A stretch of 64,000 nucleotides of DNA from Haladaptatus cibarius D43 (GTDB taxonomy: Archaea; Halobacteriota; Halobacteria; Halobacteriales; Haladaptataceae): positions 62,001 through 126,000 of the forward strand of contig NZ_JDTH01000012.1 of NCBI RefSeq assembly GCF_000710615.1. Direction: 5' to 3'. The notes beneath the pieces are model-generated. The model was not told where the DNA came from. It was given only the letters and a program-made list of their open reading frames with translations, and ran no database searches. This document shows, in pieces, positions 35,827 through 43,939 of the stretch. The position numbers and the translations under genes are program-made. The first letter of the stretch is position 1. Each line of letters begins with the position of its first letter.

Positions 35827-36005
35827 GGTTGTCTACTCCGTCTCGGTACCGAATGCGGTCGAGCGTCGCTCTACGACACTACTCGACAGGCCCCCACCCG
35901 ACAGTTTCTATTCCTTGAGACAGGTCGTAGCCTGATACGCTAATCAGGCAACTAAAGGTTGGGGCCAGTCGGTACAACCGATAACCCGCCCCCTACGAAC
36001 GACTA

Positions 36006-36542
36006 TCAGTGTTGTTCCCGGTGAAAGATGGAACAGAATGGGCGCACCGAATCAAGTCCGGGCGTCCCGTCAAGCACCCAGACGACGACGGCCACGACGA
36101 CGAGGAACAACTCGAAGACAAAAAAGCCCGAGACGCTAACCGACAGGTTCACCGATTGCTTTGCCGGCAACTCAAGTAGCGGCCACAGAAGGAACGTAAC
36201 GCGCTCATAATCTCCGGCCACCGCGGGTTGAAGCACGTCGGCGAACGGATGTGTGAGGTATCCGACGGCGAAAGCGGTCCACAGGTTCCGAATTCCGTTC
36301 CGTTGGCAGTATCGATATGTAACGGCGAGCAGTATACTCGCTGTCAACAGCGAATGCGTGAGCGATCGTCCCGTTGGCAGAACGTTGAGCCCCCATGCGA
36401 GGGTCTTATCCACCACGTCTGGAAACTGACTTCCCAAGGCGAGCGACAGTGTTTCGGAACCGGTTGGCGGACGGTTCGTCCACAGTCGCCGGAATCCCGA
36501 GTACGCGAGGTATCCCACCGCTAAATGTCCCCATGGCCACAT
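36006..36542 (-). CDS. DUF457-like (LexA-binding/metal-dependent hydrolase family) membrane protein
   Basis: 178 residues opening MWPWGHLAVGYLAYSG. GSQFPDVVDKTLAWGLNVLP and GRSLTHSLLTASILLAV follow, then AVGYLTHPFADVLQ. These conserved His/Asp motifs in a small membrane protein define the DUF457/YdjM-like family, often labelled metal-dependent hydrolase. Four helices are predicted. It is the last recognisable house gene before the accessory region. Confidence 0.8.
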   Translation of the reverse strand: MWPWGHLAVGYLAYSGFRRLWTNRPPTGSETLSLALGSQFPDVVDKTLAWGLNVLPTGRSLTHSLLTASILLAVTYRYCQRNGIRNLWTAFAVGYLTHPFADVLQPAVAGDYERVTFLLWPLLELPAKQSVNLSVSVSGFFVFELFLVVVAVVVWVLDGTPGLDSVRPFCSIFHREQH

Positions 36543-36645
36543 ATCGAGTATCTCGCTTGCAGTCGTCTTAATCGCTGGGGCTTACCTTGAGCTCGAGTAC
36601 TATCAAAGATGTGGCTAATTTTGTCGATGAAAACAGGAGGTTCTT

Positions 36646-36972
36646 TCAGCAACCTTTTCGGAACTTGTACATATTGTAGACGAAAGTTCCCCGCTGGATG
36701 AGGTTCCTTTTCCGCTCAGATGGAAGGTCACTGTTTTGAACCGCTTGTATTCCGCGCTGGTACGTTACTCGGAGTTCACTACACGACATCTTTTCCAGTT
36801 GCGAGTGGGTTTGTGCTCGGTCGAGTTGAGACACCGACGACTGCGACTGTAGCGAACTGTACTTCGAGTCTGTCGCTGCTCGGTCGCGGCCAGTAGTCGT
36901 CCCGGCAACCGCGCTGACGAGCAAACTACTGGCGAGCAGTACGACGAGCGCGTATCTCAGTGAGTTCATCAT
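36646..36972 (-). CDS. small secreted protein of unknown function
   Basis: About 108 residues starting MMNSLRYALVVLLASSLLVSAVAG, a clear signal peptide with a cleavage site after AVAG. The mature part is Ser/Gln-rich, then helical, with Cys in KMSCSELR and a final Cys in KFRKGC, which could pair. Two ATGs adjoin; either could start it. The longer frame upstream would bury the signal peptide. No family recognised. Confidence 0.6.
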   Translation of the reverse strand: MMNSLRYALVVLLASSLLVSAVAGTTTGRDRAATDSKYSSLQSQSSVSQLDRAQTHSQLEKMSCSELRVTYQRGIQAVQNSDLPSERKRNLIQRGTFVYNMYKFRKGC

Positions 36973-37435
36973 TATTTCACACAGGGATGGAGTCCCTAAG
37001 GGGACGTCTCTGCACCGTGGTATCAAACCCGGTCACTGTTTTCACACCTTCATTCCGTTTTTCTCGGCACAATAACCGCTTTTTTCGATAGAATTGACGG
37101 ACGTTCGACTCACGGAAGCGTTCGGACCGTACGGGAGGACGATAACCGAGACAACTTGCGAGTTCTACACGTTACCAGCATGCCAGTTTGGCCCGTGACC
37201 GATCTTCTTCTCACGTAAACCGAACCTGATGAACGAGCGGCTGTTCACTGTGTTTCCCCGACTGTGAAGTAAATCGGGAATCACCGTTACTAAACCGAAA
37301 TCACCGAAGTAGCGGTGGTTGTAAACCGTCTTGATGGAACCTTTCTGAGTCGCCGTTGTCACGCCATGAGGGACACGATGTCTGGTGAATGTGTCCGCTG
37401 TCTGTGTTGACCAGTAGGTGAATCAGACCGGAATT
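36973..37435. other. noncoding stretch at the left edge of the accessory region
   Basis: About 460 bases with no convincing gene. A 65-codon minus-strand frame at 37165-37362 lacks family similarity and haloarchaeal codon bias. The promoter of the small secreted protein probably lies at the left end. Confidence 0.5.
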
Positions 37436-37637
37436 ATGAATTCAGTTCGTACGCAATTCAACCCGGGAGTCAACTTTGAGTACGGTTACGAAGGCGAGTT
37501 ATACACCAGCAACAACCTCTTTCCAGCGTCAGCCAGTAAGAACTACAACAGGAAGTCGGGGCGCAGTCGGCTATGAAAAGTACGGGCAGGGCGAAACGAT
37601 CGTTGCGTACGTCCCAACCACAACTCGCCGGTCGTGA
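37436..37637 (+). pseudogene. frameshifted fragment resembling a DUF3592-type protein
   Basis: One frame reads FNPGVNFEYGYEGELYTSNN then LFPASASKNYNR. A second frame, offset by one base, continues GAVGYEKYGQGETIVAYVPTTT. Joined, they resemble DUF3592 proteins, whose core pairs a Y-x-Y-x-x-x-G-x-x-Y strand with a later Y-x-x-G-x-x-V-x-V-Y-x-P. The break falls between about 37545 and 37555. Neither half is complete, so it is a decayed gene. Confidence 0.5.
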
Positions 37638-37834
37638 CGGCGAACACGGTTCTTACACTGCTGAAGCGGACTGGCGTTGGCTAAAATCGTGTTTCAAGGT
37701 AGTGAATGCCTGGTCATCAGCGGCAGCTCTGGTTCAAACCATCGCTAATTCGCGAAAGAGTCAGAATAGTAATCAGAAATAGCTTCTGAGAGTCAGTGTG
37801 AAGCGCTTGCAGAAGGATGGATTGGCTGAAATTG

Positions 37835-37935
37835 TGCATTCTGGCCCCTCTATACCTGCTGTAGTTTCATCTCCAGCGCCGACAGAAGTTGAGACTGGCT
37901 CTCTCAATGCATATGTGTTCGGCCCACACGATCTC
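37835..37935 (+). repeat. dispersed element, copy A
   Basis: This copy is the longest match. It contains gaagcgcttgcagaagg, a centre with ctatacctgctgtagtttc, and the core tctctcaatgcatatg. Related copies sit at 44108, 52634, 53194 and 57184. It can be read in frame as ...EVETGSLNAYVFG, but no complete gene surrounds it. Confidence 0.7.
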
Positions 37936-38070
37936 GAACGTTGTTTTCACCTCAGGGAACTTCACCGACGTATCGCCTTTCTACCGCACCGATTCTGATT
38001 CAGATTGGTGATGGTACTGTTGTACCCAATGTTCAACTTGATTCCAGAGTTTCGAGGGAGTCGCCGAGGG

Positions 38071-38079
38071 AAAAATATT
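38071..38079 (+). promoter_or_regulatory. TATA-like box of arsR-arsM
   Basis: An AT-rich AAAATATTA lies about 30 bases before the first arsR ATG. This is the spacing expected for a leaderless haloarchaeal transcript starting at or next to the start codon. Confidence 0.45.
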
Positions 38080-38092
38080 AGTGTTCTCTTGT

Positions 38093-38108
38093 ATTAGCTA
38101 GTGCTAAT
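38093..38108. promoter_or_regulatory. probable ArsR operator
   Basis: ATTAGC-TAGT-GCTAAT is a perfect dyad with 6-bp arms and a 4-base centre, ending directly before the arsR start codon. Together with the TATA-like box about 20 bases upstream, this is where a metal-responsive ArsR dimer would block transcription initiation. Confidence 0.65.
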
Positions 38109-38468
38109 ATGATGGAGGATGCGATCACTGACGGAACCACGGAAGAGACAGAGACCTGCTGTACACCACCCGGAGACGTCGACTCGGATGCGATGGCGAC
38201 AGACCTCCAAGTACTGACCGCGATGGGGAACGACACACGATACGAACTGCTTCGCCGAATCTCGAACGCCGATGACGGCGTCTGCGTCTGCGATCTCGAA
38301 GCCGCAGTCGGCGTCAGTCAGAGCGCAGTCAGCCAAGCACTCTCCCGCTTGTACACTGCAGGACTGGTTACACGCCGTAAAGAGGGATCCTGGCGGTACT
38401 ATGAACCGACTGAGACGACTGCGGCCCTCCTCGAAACTCTCGACGACCTGCGGGGTGCCCATGAGTAA
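38109..38468 (+). CDS. arsR: ArsR-family arsenite-responsive repressor
   Basis: A 119-residue winged-helix repressor. The wHTH spans about residues 35-110, with VCVCDLEAAVGVSQSAVSQAL. The CVC pair at the start of the DNA-binding helix is the type-1 arsenite site of ArsR proteins. An additional CC lies near the N-terminus (ETETCCTPPG). Its stop overlaps the arsM start as ATGAGTAA, so the two are co-translated. The dyad just before the ATG is the likely operator, giving autoregulation relieved by As(III) or Sb(III). Confidence 0.92.
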   Translation: MMEDAITDGTTEETETCCTPPGDVDSDAMATDLQVLTAMGNDTRYELLRRISNADDGVCVCDLEAAVGVSQSAVSQALSRLYTAGLVTRRKEGSWRYYEPTETTAALLETLDDLRGAHE

Positions 38469-39306
38469 CGATACTGAGACGGTGGCCGGTGACCGCGACC
38501 CTGAGGAGGCACGGAAGATGGTACGCGAACGCTACAGCACTATCGCTACGGATGGTCAGGACTGCTGTGGCGACGTCGGTATTGATGTCACCGATGAAGG
38601 AGGGTGCTGTGACGGAAATGAAGATGCGACCGGGAGCGAACGCCTCGGGTACGATACGGACGATATCGCATCGGTCGCCGACGGCGCAGATCTCGGTCTC
38701 GGATGTGGCAACCCGAAGGCGTTCGCCGAGATGGCGCCCGGCGAGACAGTGCTCGACCTTGGCTCCGGTGCGGGCTTCGACTGCTTCCTCGCCGCACAGG
38801 AGGTCGGCCCGGACGGAGCCGTCATCGGTGTCGACATGACACCAGAGATGGTCTCGAAAGCGAGGGAGAACGTCGCGAAAAACGACCCCGACAACGTCGA
38901 ATTTCGCCTCGGCGAAATCAGCCATCTTCCCGTTGCTGACGCGACCGTCGACGTCGTCATCTCGAACTGTGTCGTCAACCTCGCTCCCGAGAAGCAACGC
39001 GTGTTCGACGACGCCTACCGCGTTCTCAAGCCCGGCGGGCGCATCGCCATCTCAGACGTCGTCCAAACCGCGCCGTTCCCCGACGATGTCAAGATGGACC
39101 CGGACTCGCTAACTGGCTGTGTCGCCGGTGCATCAACCGTTGCAGGTATTGAAGCGATGCTCGACAGTACCGGCTTCGAAGCAATCGAGATAGCGCCCAA
39201 GGATGAGAGCACCGAGTTCATCAGTGATTGGGATGCCGATCGCGATCTCGGTGAGTATCTCGTCTCTGCCACTATCGAAGCCCGGAAGCCTCCACAAAAC
39301 CCCTAA
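38461..39306 (+). CDS. arsM: arsenite S-adenosylmethionine methyltransferase
   Basis: A 281-residue class I methyltransferase that methylates As(III) with SAM. It has VLDLGSGAGFDCF (SAM motif I), the As-binding Cys residues in LGLGCGNP, VISNCVVNL and LTGCVAGAS (the three-Cys set of ArsM), and extra N-terminal Cys pairs (DCCGD, GGCCDG). The ATG overlaps arsR. The frame extends upstream inside arsR but has no family similarity there. With arsR it forms a two-gene operon for arsenite detoxification to methylated species. Confidence 0.95.
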   Translation: MSNDTETVAGDRDPEEARKMVRERYSTIATDGQDCCGDVGIDVTDEGGCCDGNEDATGSERLGYDTDDIASVADGADLGLGCGNPKAFAEMAPGETVLDLGSGAGFDCFLAAQEVGPDGAVIGVDMTPEMVSKARENVAKNDPDNVEFRLGEISHLPVADATVDVVISNCVVNLAPEKQRVFDDAYRVLKPGGRIAISDVVQTAPFPDDVKMDPDSLTGCVAGASTVAGIEAMLDSTGFEAIEIAPKDESTEFISDWDADRDLGEYLVSATIEARKPPQNP

Positions 39307-39388
39307 CTCACTGAAAACCACTGACAGGCTTGTCCAGAGGAGAATTTTGCGATTGGAGGGACGAACGAATCCCCTTATTACGTCTACG

Positions 39389-39553
39389 CTACGGTTCGTC
39401 CGGATAGAACTCGTCGAACAGCGCCTTGACGCGTTGTTCTATGTCGTCACGAATCTCGCGGACAGTGTCAAGGTCTTGCCCGTGCGGATCGTCTAACGCC
39501 CAGTCTCGAACGTCGACGTTCTCGGCGTCCAGTTCTAGCGTCGAACAGCCCAT
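39389..39553 (-). pseudogene. arsC: arsenate reductase (low-MW phosphatase type), C-terminal fragment
   Basis: 54 residues starting MGCSTLELDAENVDVRDWAL, then DDPHGQDLDTVREIRDDI. This is the last third of a thioredoxin-type ArsC, including the DP-x-G motif with its general-acid Asp. The front with the P-loop Cys (CxxNxxRS) is missing. Directly upstream, six bases away, is the stop of the second arsR, so a deletion has joined the two genes. Not functional. Confidence 0.85.
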
Positions 39554-39559
39554 TGTGGT

Positions 39560-39958
39560 TTACAATCGTAGCTCCCGCGATCCATCCAGAGCGATGAGGA
39601 CAGCATTGGCGCGCGCTGTCGCACGATATTTTCTCCACTTCCCCTCTTTTCGGCGAATGATCAGTCCAGCATCGGTGAGCTGTGACAGGGCGTGACTGAT
39701 CGCGCTGTCGCTAACATCGAGCAGCGGCGCAAATTCGCAGACGCAGAGTTCCTCGCCAGCGACGTGGAGGATACGAACAATCTTGTACCGGGTTTCGTTC
39801 GCGAGCGCCGATAGCAACCCGACATCTTGGTCTAGCGCTGGCCCACCCGCGGTCGCATCAATTTCTTCGAGTTCCGCCAGACGCTGGGAGACCTCCTCAT
39901 CACCACATCCACCCCGTTCGTCGGCAAGATACCGCTGTAGTCGCTCAGTCGATGACAT
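39560..39958 (-). CDS. arsR: ArsR-family repressor (second copy), possibly truncated at the 3' end
   Basis: About 132 residues. A variable acidic N-terminus (YLADERGGCGDEE) is followed by the wHTH with ELCVCEFAPLLDVSDSAISHAL, so the CxC metal site is present. The last residues (LDGSRELRL) run into the deletion that removed the front of arsC, so the extreme C-terminus is probably foreign or shortened. An ATG two codons upstream is an alternative start. It is divergent from the arsD operon, and the dyad at 40179 lies between them. Confidence 0.85.
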   Translation of the reverse strand: MSSTERLQRYLADERGGCGDEEVSQRLAELEEIDATAGGPALDQDVGLLSALANETRYKIVRILHVAGEELCVCEFAPLLDVSDSAISHALSQLTDAGLIIRRKEGKWRKYRATARANAVLIALDGSRELRL

Positions 39959-40178
39959 ACACATCGATTGAGCAGATAGTGGATTAAGCATTATGGAGCG
40001 GCTCGCGAACTGCGTGTAGTCCACTGACGACCAATCATTTTAGGATTCTATAAGATGGCATCAAAAATACTCTGGAAGCAATCCTCTATTTTGACGTGTT
40101 ACCACATCCTAAACGCTGTATATGTTCTGAATCACGCGTTGGCTACGTCCGTTCTGAGCCGAAGAGCTTATGAGTATG

Positions 40179-40196
40179 ATTGAATAATTGTTCAAT
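40179..40196. promoter_or_regulatory. possible operator of the divergent arsR / arsDA units
   Basis: ATTGAA-TAATTG-TTCAAT is a dyad with perfect 6-bp arms in the 320-base gap between the second arsR and arsD. The arrangement suits a shared ArsR site. It lies about 85 bases before arsD, farther than the arsR-arsM operator does from its gene. Confidence 0.5.
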
Positions 40197-40282
40197 TGAA
40201 TGCGAGGCAAAGTCGTCCAATCCATCATCGATGGTAGCCGCATTGTCGGCCAAACAATTGAGCGAATGATCCATTTTCATCA

Positions 40283-40612
40283 ATGACTGAACTCACCCTG
40301 TACGAGGAGGCGATGTGTTGCTCCACCGGCGTCTGTGGTCCTGACCCCGACGAAGAACTCGTTGAACTCAGTGCTGCCCTCGACCAACTCGAATCGGAAT
40401 TTGAGGACGTCGACGTCTCGCGGGCGAACATGCAGCACAACATCGACCAGTTCCTCGAAACGCAGCACATCTACGATCTGGTCGAAGAACACGGCCCCTC
40501 GGTTCTGCCGATCACCGTCGTCGACGACGAGATCGTCGCCAAGTCCGAGTACCTCTCGTACGACGAACTTGCGGCAGCACTCGAAACTACCACCCAGACA
40601 CAAGAGGCCTAA
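40283..40612 (+). CDS. arsD: arsenite metallochaperone ArsD
   Basis: The 109-residue protein has the full ArsD metal site, Cys12-Cys13 and Cys18 (MCCSTGVCGPDPDEELVEL), within a thioredoxin-like fold. ArsD carries As(III)/Sb(III) to the ArsA ATPase. LPITVVDDEIV matches the family core. arsA follows after three bases, so the pair is co-translated. The second CxC/CC sites of long ArsD proteins are absent, as in many archaea. Confidence 0.95.
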   Translation: MTELTLYEEAMCCSTGVCGPDPDEELVELSAALDQLESEFEDVDVSRANMQHNIDQFLETQHIYDLVEEHGPSVLPITVVDDEIVAKSEYLSYDELAAALETTTQTQEA

Positions 40613-40615
40613 CGC

Positions 40616-42547
40616 ATGAGCACAACGCCCACCGATGCGCGAGCGATCGTCGAACCGACGAGTGATGAGACCGAATTCGTCTTCTTCAGCGGCAAAGGCG
40701 GCGTCGGCAAGAGCACCGTGAGTTGCGCGACGGCGACCTGGCTCGCGGACAACGACTACGAGACGCTGCTGGTGACGACCGACCCTGCGCCGAACCTCTC
40801 GGACATCTTCGGGCAGGAGATCGGCCACGATGTCACCACAATCGACGACATCGAGAACCTCTCGGCCATCGAGATCGACCCGGACACGGCGGCCGAGGAG
40901 TATCGACAAGAGACGATCGAACCGATGCGACAGTTGCTCGACGACGAGCAACTCGAAACCGTCGAGGAACAACTCAACAGCCCGTGTGTCGAAGAGATCG
41001 CCGCATTCGACAACTTCGTTGACTTTATGGACCGCCCCGGGTACGATGTGGTCGTCTTCGACACGGCGCCGACCGGTCACACGATCCGGTTGATGGAGCT
41101 CCCTTCCGACTGGAACGCTGAATTGGAGAAAGGCGGCTCGACCTGCATCGGGCCGGCAGCCTCGATGGAGGAGCGCAAACAAGACTACGAGCGTGCCATC
41201 GACACGCTCCAAGACGACGAGCGGACTTCATTCGCGTTCGTCGGCAAGCCCGAGGATTCTTCGATTGACGAGATCGAGCGCAGTGCAAGCGACCTCGGCG
41301 AGCTTGGGATCGAGTCCCAACTGCTGATCATCAACGGGTATCTCCCCGAGTCGGTGTGTGAGGATCCGTTCTTCGAGGGGAAACGAGAAGACGAGCAGGC
41401 TGTTATCGAGCGCGCACGGAGGGAGTTCGGTGCCGACGCGATGGCGACGTACCCACTCCAACCGGGCGAAATTGCAGGGCTTGAGCTACTCGCAGATGTC
41501 GGTGGCGTTCTGTACGACGGCGACGAGGCGACCGTCGATGTCGGGACGGCGACTGACGTAGACACTGAAACCGCGGTCGACTTCGAGTCGATGGCTGACG
41601 CTGAGGCGGTCGCCGACCAGCTTCAACCGGGCGACGAGACGCGGTATCTCTTCTTTACCGGGAAGGGCGGCGTCGGCAAGAGTACGATCGCCTCGACGGC
41701 GGCGACGAAGCTCGCCGAAGCTGGCCACGAAACGCTCGTCGTCACAACTGACCCGGCCGCCCATCTTGAGAACATCTTCGGCGAACCGGTCGGCCACGAC
41801 CCAACATCGGTCAGCCAGGCGAACCTCGATGCGGCGCGGATTGACCAAGAGAAAGCGCTCGAGGAGTACCGCACGCAGGTCCTCGACCACGTCACCGAGA
41901 TGTACGAGGACAAGGAGGACACCCAGATCGACGTGGACGCGGCGATCGCAAACGTCGAAGAGGAACTGGAATCACCGTGTGCCGAAGAGATGGCCGCCCT
42001 CGAGAAGTTCGTGAGCTACTTCGACGAGGACGGCTACGACGTCGTTGTCTTCGACACCGCCCCCACGGGGCACACGCTCCGACTGCTCGAACTTCCCTCC
42101 GATTGGAAGGGCTTCATGGATTTGGGTTCGCTGACGAAGGGCGCCGCGCCCGCGAAAGGCGACCAGTACGCCGAGGTCATCGAGACGATGAAGGATCCGA
42201 AACAGAGTACGTTCGCGTTCGTGATGTACCCCGAGTATACCCCGATGATGGAAGCCTACCGGGCCGCTGCAGACCTCAAAGATCAAGTCGGGATCGAGAC
42301 CTCGCTGGTGGTCGCAAACTACCTGCTCCCCGAGGAATACGGCGACAACGCCTTTTTCGAGAATCGCCGCGCCCAACAGGCGGAGTACCTCGGCGAGATC
42401 AGCGATCGGTTCGACGTGCCGATGATGCTCGCTCCGCTGCGCCAAGACGAGCCGGTCGGACTGGACGAACTACGCTCGTTCGGTGAAGAGATCACCGGGC
42501 TGGACGACATCACCGAGGAGACTGAGGCGGAGGTGACGGCGTCGTGA
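40616..42547 (+). CDS. arsA: arsenite-stimulated ATPase ArsA (two-domain)
   Basis: A 643-residue protein with two homologous halves, each with a deviant Walker A (FSGKGGVGKST at about 24; FTGKGGVGKST at about 346) and the DTAPTGH transduction motif. The three Cys that form the As(III) site in bacterial ArsA have counterparts: SPCVEEIAAF and GSTCIGPAA in the first half, SPCAEEMAAL in the second. ArsA normally powers the ArsB/Acr3 pump, but no pump gene is present in this window. Its stop overlaps the YlbF-family start (GTGA), so translation is coupled. Confidence 0.95.
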   Translation: MSTTPTDARAIVEPTSDETEFVFFSGKGGVGKSTVSCATATWLADNDYETLLVTTDPAPNLSDIFGQEIGHDVTTIDDIENLSAIEIDPDTAAEEYRQETIEPMRQLLDDEQLETVEEQLNSPCVEEIAAFDNFVDFMDRPGYDVVVFDTAPTGHTIRLMELPSDWNAELEKGGSTCIGPAASMEERKQDYERAIDTLQDDERTSFAFVGKPEDSSIDEIERSASDLGELGIESQLLIINGYLPESVCEDPFFEGKREDEQAVIERARREFGADAMATYPLQPGEIAGLELLADVGGVLYDGDEATVDVGTATDVDTETAVDFESMADAEAVADQLQPGDETRYLFFTGKGGVGKSTIASTAATKLAEAGHETLVVTTDPAAHLENIFGEPVGHDPTSVSQANLDAARIDQEKALEEYRTQVLDHVTEMYEDKEDTQIDVDAAIANVEEELESPCAEEMAALEKFVSYFDEDGYDVVVFDTAPTGHTLRLLELPSDWKGFMDLGSLTKGAAPAKGDQYAEVIETMKDPKQSTFAFVMYPEYTPMMEAYRAAADLKDQVGIETSLVVANYLLPEEYGDNAFFENRRAQQAEYLGEISDRFDVPMMLAPLRQDEPVGLDELRSFGEEITGLDDITEETEAEVTAS

Positions 42548-42912
42548 GCGAAGCCGTGTCGGAAACGACAGCCGTCGAGGAGTCACTTCAGACGTTCATC
42601 GAGACGCTCCGCGACTCAGCGACCTATCAACAATTCGTGGACGCGAACGAACAACTCGAGGCCGACGAGGAGACAAAGTCCTTACTCGAAGCGTACCAAG
42701 AAAAACAGCAGAAGTTGCAGGCGGACGAGTTCGATTCGTCGATCATGAGCGAATTACAGGAGCTACAATCCGAGGTCTCGAACAACGACACCATTCAACA
42801 GCACCGAGCAGCACAAGAGGAACTCGTTGCCCTCCTTGAGGAGACGAACGACGTCATCAGCGAACAAATCAGGCAGGAGTTCGCGCAGTCTCTTGGGGGT
42901 GGATGCTGTTGA
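42544..42912 (+). CDS. YlbF/YmcA-family protein with a Cys-Cys C-terminus
   Basis: 122 residues, nearly all alpha-helical, matching the YlbF family (VEESLQTFIETLRDSATYQQF; LLEAYQEKQQKLQ). The end is SLGGGCC, a flexible Gly linker and vicinal dithiol that I do not associate with ordinary YlbF proteins. A GTG start overlaps the arsA stop and its own stop overlaps the next gene by ten bases. The four genes arsD to the 63-residue protein are therefore one coupled operon. A role in handing arsenite or a metal centre to ArsA is an inference from the dithiol and position. Confidence 0.82.
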   Translation: MSEAVSETTAVEESLQTFIETLRDSATYQQFVDANEQLEADEETKSLLEAYQEKQQKLQADEFDSSIMSELQELQSEVSNNDTIQQHRAAQEELVALLEETNDVISEQIRQEFAQSLGGGCC

Positions 42913-43094
42913 GCGCCTCTGACGATGAAGTTCTGACCGCCGCTGAAGCGCTCGGTGCAGACCTCGATGTGGCACAATCGGAGGTAACGGCTGACGAGTT
43001 CGAGTCGCTGCTGATCGAGTGCAACGAAGCGATCAACGACGGAATTGGTCTCGAGTACGGTGAGGTCTGCGGCGCTGGAAGCGACTGCTGCTAA
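42903..43094 (+). CDS. 63-residue acidic protein ending in CGAGSDCC
   Basis: The ATG lies within the end of the YlbF-family gene and the TAA lies at the foot of a hairpin. The product is helical and acidic, with a single internal Cys (LLIECNEAI) and a C-terminal cluster of three Cys (EVCGAGSDCC), closely like an As(III)-binding triad. I do not recognise a family. Its overlap with the preceding gene and the shared Cys-Cys ending suggest the two small proteins work together with ArsD/ArsA. Confidence 0.72.
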   Translation: MLLSASDDEVLTAAEALGADLDVAQSEVTADEFESLLIECNEAINDGIGLEYGEVCGAGSDCC

Positions 43095-43114
43095 CACCAG
43101 TTCTGGTGTTTTCT
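43093..43114 (+). terminator. hairpin terminator at the end of the arsDA operon
   Basis: AACACCAG-TT-CTGGTGTT is a perfect 8-bp stem with a two-base loop followed by TTCT. It begins inside the stop codon of the 63-residue protein gene. It could also be the terminal inverted repeat of the neighbouring IS remnant, but its placement fits termination best. Confidence 0.6.
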
Positions 43115-43126
43115 CAGTATTTCTAT

Positions 43127-43939
43127 ATGGCTTCGACCTCTGCGTCCCGGCGTGCTATTTTCAGACAAATCGCACAACGAGCGCACGTTGAGTGGCCAAC
43201 ATATGATTCGACACCGACCTGTGATCGTACCTCACTTGCCGGATTACGCTCGGACGTTCAGATCGTCTCAGAAACCTGGTTTACGCATCTCGACCGCGAT
43301 TCGGTTGAGCAGTTCGTCCTCGTACTTCCATTGGCCTACTTCAGCTTCGAGGCTCACGATTGCTATACACGCTCGACACGTTACGAGATGGACTCCCTCT
43401 TTCGGGTGTTCGTCCTGAAGGAGCTCCACGGGTTGGAGCACGAGACAACACTGTACGAGTACCTAGAGAACCGTCCTGTACTCTGTGAGCGACTGGGTTT
43501 CGAGACGATCCCAGAGCAGTCAACACTATGGCGGAACTGGCATAAGCGGTTCACCCCTGACCTCCGAGAGACGGTCGAAACGGCGGCTCGAACGATCCTC
43601 ATCAAAGCCCAGAATGCTGGTGTAGGGATTCCGCGTGAACCGGAACGAAAGCTTCGGCACCACGATGACGGGTCTGGTGAGTTACAACCAGCCGATCAAA
43701 CCACGTTGGAGCAGGCAGAGAAGATCACCGACCACGTCAGCCGCATCGTGTTCCCGGCGTTTTCGCTGGACCGTGAGGACGGCTGTGAGATAGACGAGAA
43801 CACCTACTGGAACCTCCAGACGTATCTCGGGTTGCGCGAGCGGCTACAGGTCGAGTTGACCGGAGAGTACGAGTACTCACCAATTGTGACGGCTGACAAC
43901 ACGCTGACGCTGTTGAAGAAGGAGACTGGTATCGGGTAG
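43127..43939 (+). pseudogene. haloarchaeal IS transposase, C-terminally truncated
   Basis: About 270 residues starting MASTSASRRAIFRQIAQRAH. WLWY-type transposase features are absent, but the repeated neighbours at 52253-52552 (QTIATTSRNHWPAYDT) and 53210-53658 (DYEMESLVRVSLLTELHG; WHQRFTPDLRE) are homologous along its length. It is therefore a mobile-element protein present in at least three broken copies here. The N-terminal and middle region is intact, but the frame ends early at TLLKKETGIG with no complete DDE domain visible. It sits directly after the ars operon terminator. Confidence 0.7.

Noticed and set aside
37165-37362. 65-codon minus-strand frame
   Set aside because: No similarity to a known family, no haloarchaeal acidity, and it lies in a region of decayed DNA.
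40280-41212. 310-codon minus-strand frame opposite arsD/arsA
   Set aside because: The plus strand encodes ArsD and ArsA with all metal and nucleotide motifs. The antisense frame has none.
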